NCBI GenBank assembly: GCA_037013495.1
Contig: CM072810.1
Span: 110,181,898 to 110,245,897, forward strand
From: Hippophae tibetana
Lineage: Eukaryota; Streptophyta; Magnoliopsida; Rosales; Elaeagnaceae
Direction of reading: 5' to 3'
DNA length: 64,000 bases
In this document: in pieces, positions 61,374 to 64,000 of the stretch
Layout: each line of letters begins with the position of its first letter
Numbering within the stretch: the first letter of the stretch is position 1
Position numbers and translations under genes: made by a program
Notes under the pieces: generated by a model
What the model was told of the DNA's origin: nothing
The model's input: only the letters and a program-made list of their open reading frames with translations
Databases searched by the model: none

Positions 61374-62043
61374 TGACACAGCGGTTAAAATAAAATGAAT
61401 TCAATAGTAAAATAAAATGAATTCAATAGTAAAATAATGACACCGAAAATTTAACGTGGTTTACCCTTTAATTTGGGCTAAATCCACGAGACAAATTCCG
61501 AAAAATATTTCTTCTACTAATAAAATTAATGGGTACAAAGTAAGACGCAATACAACAAATTGAGATAAGCCCAAAATAGTGTCACATAAGTGTTTCCCAA
61601 ACTCACTATTTTGTCACTTTTTTTAGAAAAATATCTAAATATTTTTCTAAAATATTCTTTCTCATTTTTTTACACACAACACTATTTTTCTTTAAAGAAA
61701 ATTGTTACTTTGTCTTTGCTTTGCTTTGCTTCTCTTCTTGTTTTGGTGTGTTGGTGTTTCTCTAAGGCAAAGACATTGCCTATTTATAAGCAAAATTGCA
61801 CATCAATGTTAATTGCACCTACCATTTGTGGTTGCACCTACCATTTGTGGTTGCACTTACCATTTGTGATTGCACCTAACATTTTTTGTTATACCTACCA
61901 TTTGTGGTTATACCTATCATTTGTGGTTACACCTACCATTTGTGGTTACACCTACCATTTATGGTTACATCTACCAATTGTGGTTGCACTGGTTGCACCT
62001 ACCATTTATGTTTTCTTCCTCTTAAATGTAGGAGGGACTTACA
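61374..62043 (-). repeat. 3' LTR of the third copia element (outer boundary uncertain)
   Basis: On the minus strand it starts TGTAAGTCCCTCC after a GGGATGAGGA purine tract. It contains the 19-bp repeat array, then CTTATAAATAGGC as TATA box. The distal end may be TGTGTCA at 61374, but no partner LTR is in the window to prove it. A 22-bp unit (AAATAAAATGAATTCAATAG plus TA) is duplicated at 61388-61431. Confidence 0.5.
61813..62010. repeat. 19-bp tandem repeat, about ten units, inside a copia LTR
   Basis: Unit TTGCACCTACCATTTGTGG with variants (TTATACC, TTACACC, CAATTGTGG). The frame is open here (61590-62213, plus) only because 19-bp units happen to lack stops. That reading is rejected as a gene. 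Confidence 0.9.
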
Positions 62044-62059
62044 AATATCCTCATCCCGA

Positions 62060-64000
62060 CTACATAGAGGGCTCCACCAATCCAGCAGCTAAACGACAGT
62101 ATTCAAAATTTTGTCTTGGGAGAATTTTTGTCAACATGTCTGATCCATTTTCTTCTGTATGGATCTTCTCAAGTTGTAATAGCTTCTTCTCCATTACATC
62201 CCTAATCCAATGATATCTCACATCAATATGTTTTGATCTCGAATGAAAGGAGGAATTCTTTCCAAGATGGATAGCACTTTGACTATCACAAAATAACTGA
62301 TAACTGTCTTGTTGCAACGCAAGTTCTTTCAAGAACTTTTTCATCTATAGCAACTCTTTACATGCTTCCGTTGTTGCTATAAACTCTACTTCGGTAGTGG
62401 ACAGTGCAACACATTTTTGTAACTTTGATTGTCATGACACAGCTCCCCCTGCAAATGTAATCAGATAACCTGAAGTGGATTTTCTGGAATCCACATCACC
62501 AGCCATATCTGCATTTGTGTATCCAACTAACACAGGTTTGTCATTTCCAAAACATAGGCATATTTTGGAAGAACCTCGAAGATACCTGAAAATCCATTTC
62601 ACTGCAGCCCAATGTTCCTTTCCAGGATTTGAAAGGAATCTACTCACAATTTCAACTGCATGAGTTATATCTGGCCGTGTACAAACCATGGCATACATTA
62701 GACTTCCAACTGCTGAAGCATATGTAACCTCTTCCATCTCTTCCTTCTCTTTGTCTGTAGAAAGGCTCTGCTTAGAACTTAGCTTAAAGTAATTAGCAAG
62801 AGGACAACTAATTGCTTTAGCCTTATCCATATGAAATCTTTGAAGTACTTTCTCAATGTACTTTCTCAATGTACTTCTCCTGTGACAACCATAATTTCTT
62901 GGCGCCTCTGTCTCTAATAATAGTCATGCCAAGAATCTGCTTTGCTGGCCCCAAGTCTTTCATGGCAAAAGACATACTCAATTGTGTTTTCAAGTTGTTG
63001 ATTCTGGAAATATTTCGACCAACAATCAACATATCATCCACATAAAGCAAAAGAATAATGAAATCATCATCAGATAATTTCTGCACAAAAACACAATGGT
63101 CTGAAGTAGTCTTTTTGTAACCTTACTCCCTCATAACAGACTCAAACTTCTTGTACCATTGTCTTGGTACCTTTTTTAAGCTGTAGAGACTTTTCTTCAA
63201 TTTGCAGACATAATCTTCTTTTCCCTTTTGCTGAAAACCCTATGGTTGCTCCATGTATATCTCTTCTTCCAAGTCAATATGTAGAAAGGCAGTTTTGACA
63301 TCCATTTGCTCAACCTCCAAGTCAAGACTTGATGCTAACCCTAGCACAATACGAATGGATGTCATTTTTACAATTGGAGAGAAAATCTCATCAAAGTCAA
63401 CACCTTTTCTTTGGCTGAATCCTTTGACAACCAGTCTGGCTTTGTGTCTCAGACTGGAATTGTGTCCTTCATGCTTCACCCTGAACACCCATTTATTTTT
63501 CAAGGCCTTCTTCCCTTTGGGCAATTTCATTAGCTCAAAGGTTTTGTTCTCATGCAAGGACTTTATCTCATCTTGCATGGCTTCAATCCATTTTTGTTTG
63601 GATTCGTCATCCATAGCCTCTTCATAATTTTCAGGTTCTCCCCCATCAGTGAAAGTTACATACTCATTTGGAGGATATGAGATAGAGGGTTGTCTCACTC
63701 TATCACTTATTCTCAATGGAACAGGAGAAGCCGCAGGTGTTGGCACTTGATAATGAACATCATCATTTCCCTCATGTTCAGAACCAACTTCTATGGAAGC
63801 ATCATCTTCATCAGGTGGATAAACCTAGTCTTCATCTCCAACTTGTCTTGGCACTGATGTTTGAGGAATTAATTCCAAATCTGATGAATCACCATTGGAA
63901 TTAGGAACATATTTCTTCATTTTAATAATATCCTCAATGGTCTCATCTTCAACAAATACAACATCATGGCTCCTGACAAGTCTCTTTGCAATTGGATAGT
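62060..64000 (-). pseudogene. Copia pol remnant (end of integrase region, RT, RNase H)
   Basis: Reading leftwards: the region after integrase, then reverse transcriptase (NKWVFRVKHEG, KARLVVKGFSQRKGVDFDE, QMDVKTAFLHIDLEEEIYM, LLYVDDML near 63046), then RNase H (NADMAGDVDSRKSTSGY, CDSQSAIHLGKN, SRSKHIDVRYHWIRD), ending at 62060. Breaks: stops near 63826, 63240, 63127 and 62432, a stop just before 62344, and a 13-bp tandem duplication (62848-62873) that shifts the frame. Confidence 0.9.

Larger units (their letters stand above)
61374..64000 (-). mobile_element. Third copia element, 3' part, minus strand (runs off right edge)
   Basis: Minus-strand copia coding remnants (64000 down to 62060) are followed by an LTR with tandem repeats and a likely promoter (62043 down to about 61374). 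The 5' half lies outside the window, so length and target duplication cannot be determined. Premature stops and a 13-bp duplication make it non-functional. Confidence 0.85.

Noticed and set aside
61590..62213. A 207-aa plus-strand frame with repetitive Tyr/Cys/Leu sequence.
   Set aside because: It reads through a 19-bp tandem array in a copia LTR and into antisense RNase H. Periodicity explains the openness.

Overview
The window is AT-rich plant nuclear DNA, most probably from a eudicot. It has an intronless tandem pair of UGT89-type glycosyltransferases, a P-class pentatricopeptide repeat (PPR) gene and a five-exon plant TAG-type DNA glycosylase. These are spaced by long gene-free AT-rich stretches and by LTR retrotransposons in every state of decay. 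I cannot name the species.

Layout. At the extreme left (1-50, minus strand) are the first 16 codons of an ABHD17-like alpha/beta hydrolase, transcribed out of the window, with a CT-rich leader. After about 6 kb of gene-free DNA, 6437-14387 is an LTR element with no recognisable coding domain (a LARD-like element). It carries internal duplications and a minisatellite. Its 3' LTR ends about 300 bp before UGT gene 1 (14684-16108), followed by UGT gene 2 (17145-18572). A young, apparently intact Ty1/copia element (18689-23686, 5-bp target duplication) sits 116 bp past the second UGT stop.

From 24704 to 27785 lies a compound block of copia debris. It has 142-bp units in direct and inverted orientation and two intronless host-gene fragments, one SEUSS-like and one from a KH/FUBP-type protein. 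The PPR gene follows on the minus strand (31486-34690, one 730-bp intron). Gene-free DNA then holds foldback elements, a solo LTR with target duplication (38587-39065) and a degenerate LINE reverse transcriptase (39550-40790, minus).

The DNA-3-methyladenine glycosylase gene (45008-48074, plus) encodes 308 aa, and its last intron appears to be GC-AG. A dead copia element (50806-56963) is interrupted in gag by a 1.5-kb solo LTR of Ty3/gypsy type. Next come a MITE-like inverted-repeat element with a telomere-like core (57184-57929), more gene-free DNA, and the 3' part of a third decayed copia element on the minus strand, running off the right end.

The host genes do not form one pathway: small-molecule glycosylation (UGTs), organelle RNA processing (PPR), base-excision repair (TAG) and membrane-associated hydrolysis (ABHD17-like). 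The strongest themes are nested transposon insertion and capture of host gene fragments. I found no wholly new cellular system. The best candidates for novelty are the chimeric captured fragments at 25.9-26.4 kb, the 142-bp unit array around them, and the telomere-like sequence inside a MITE-like element.
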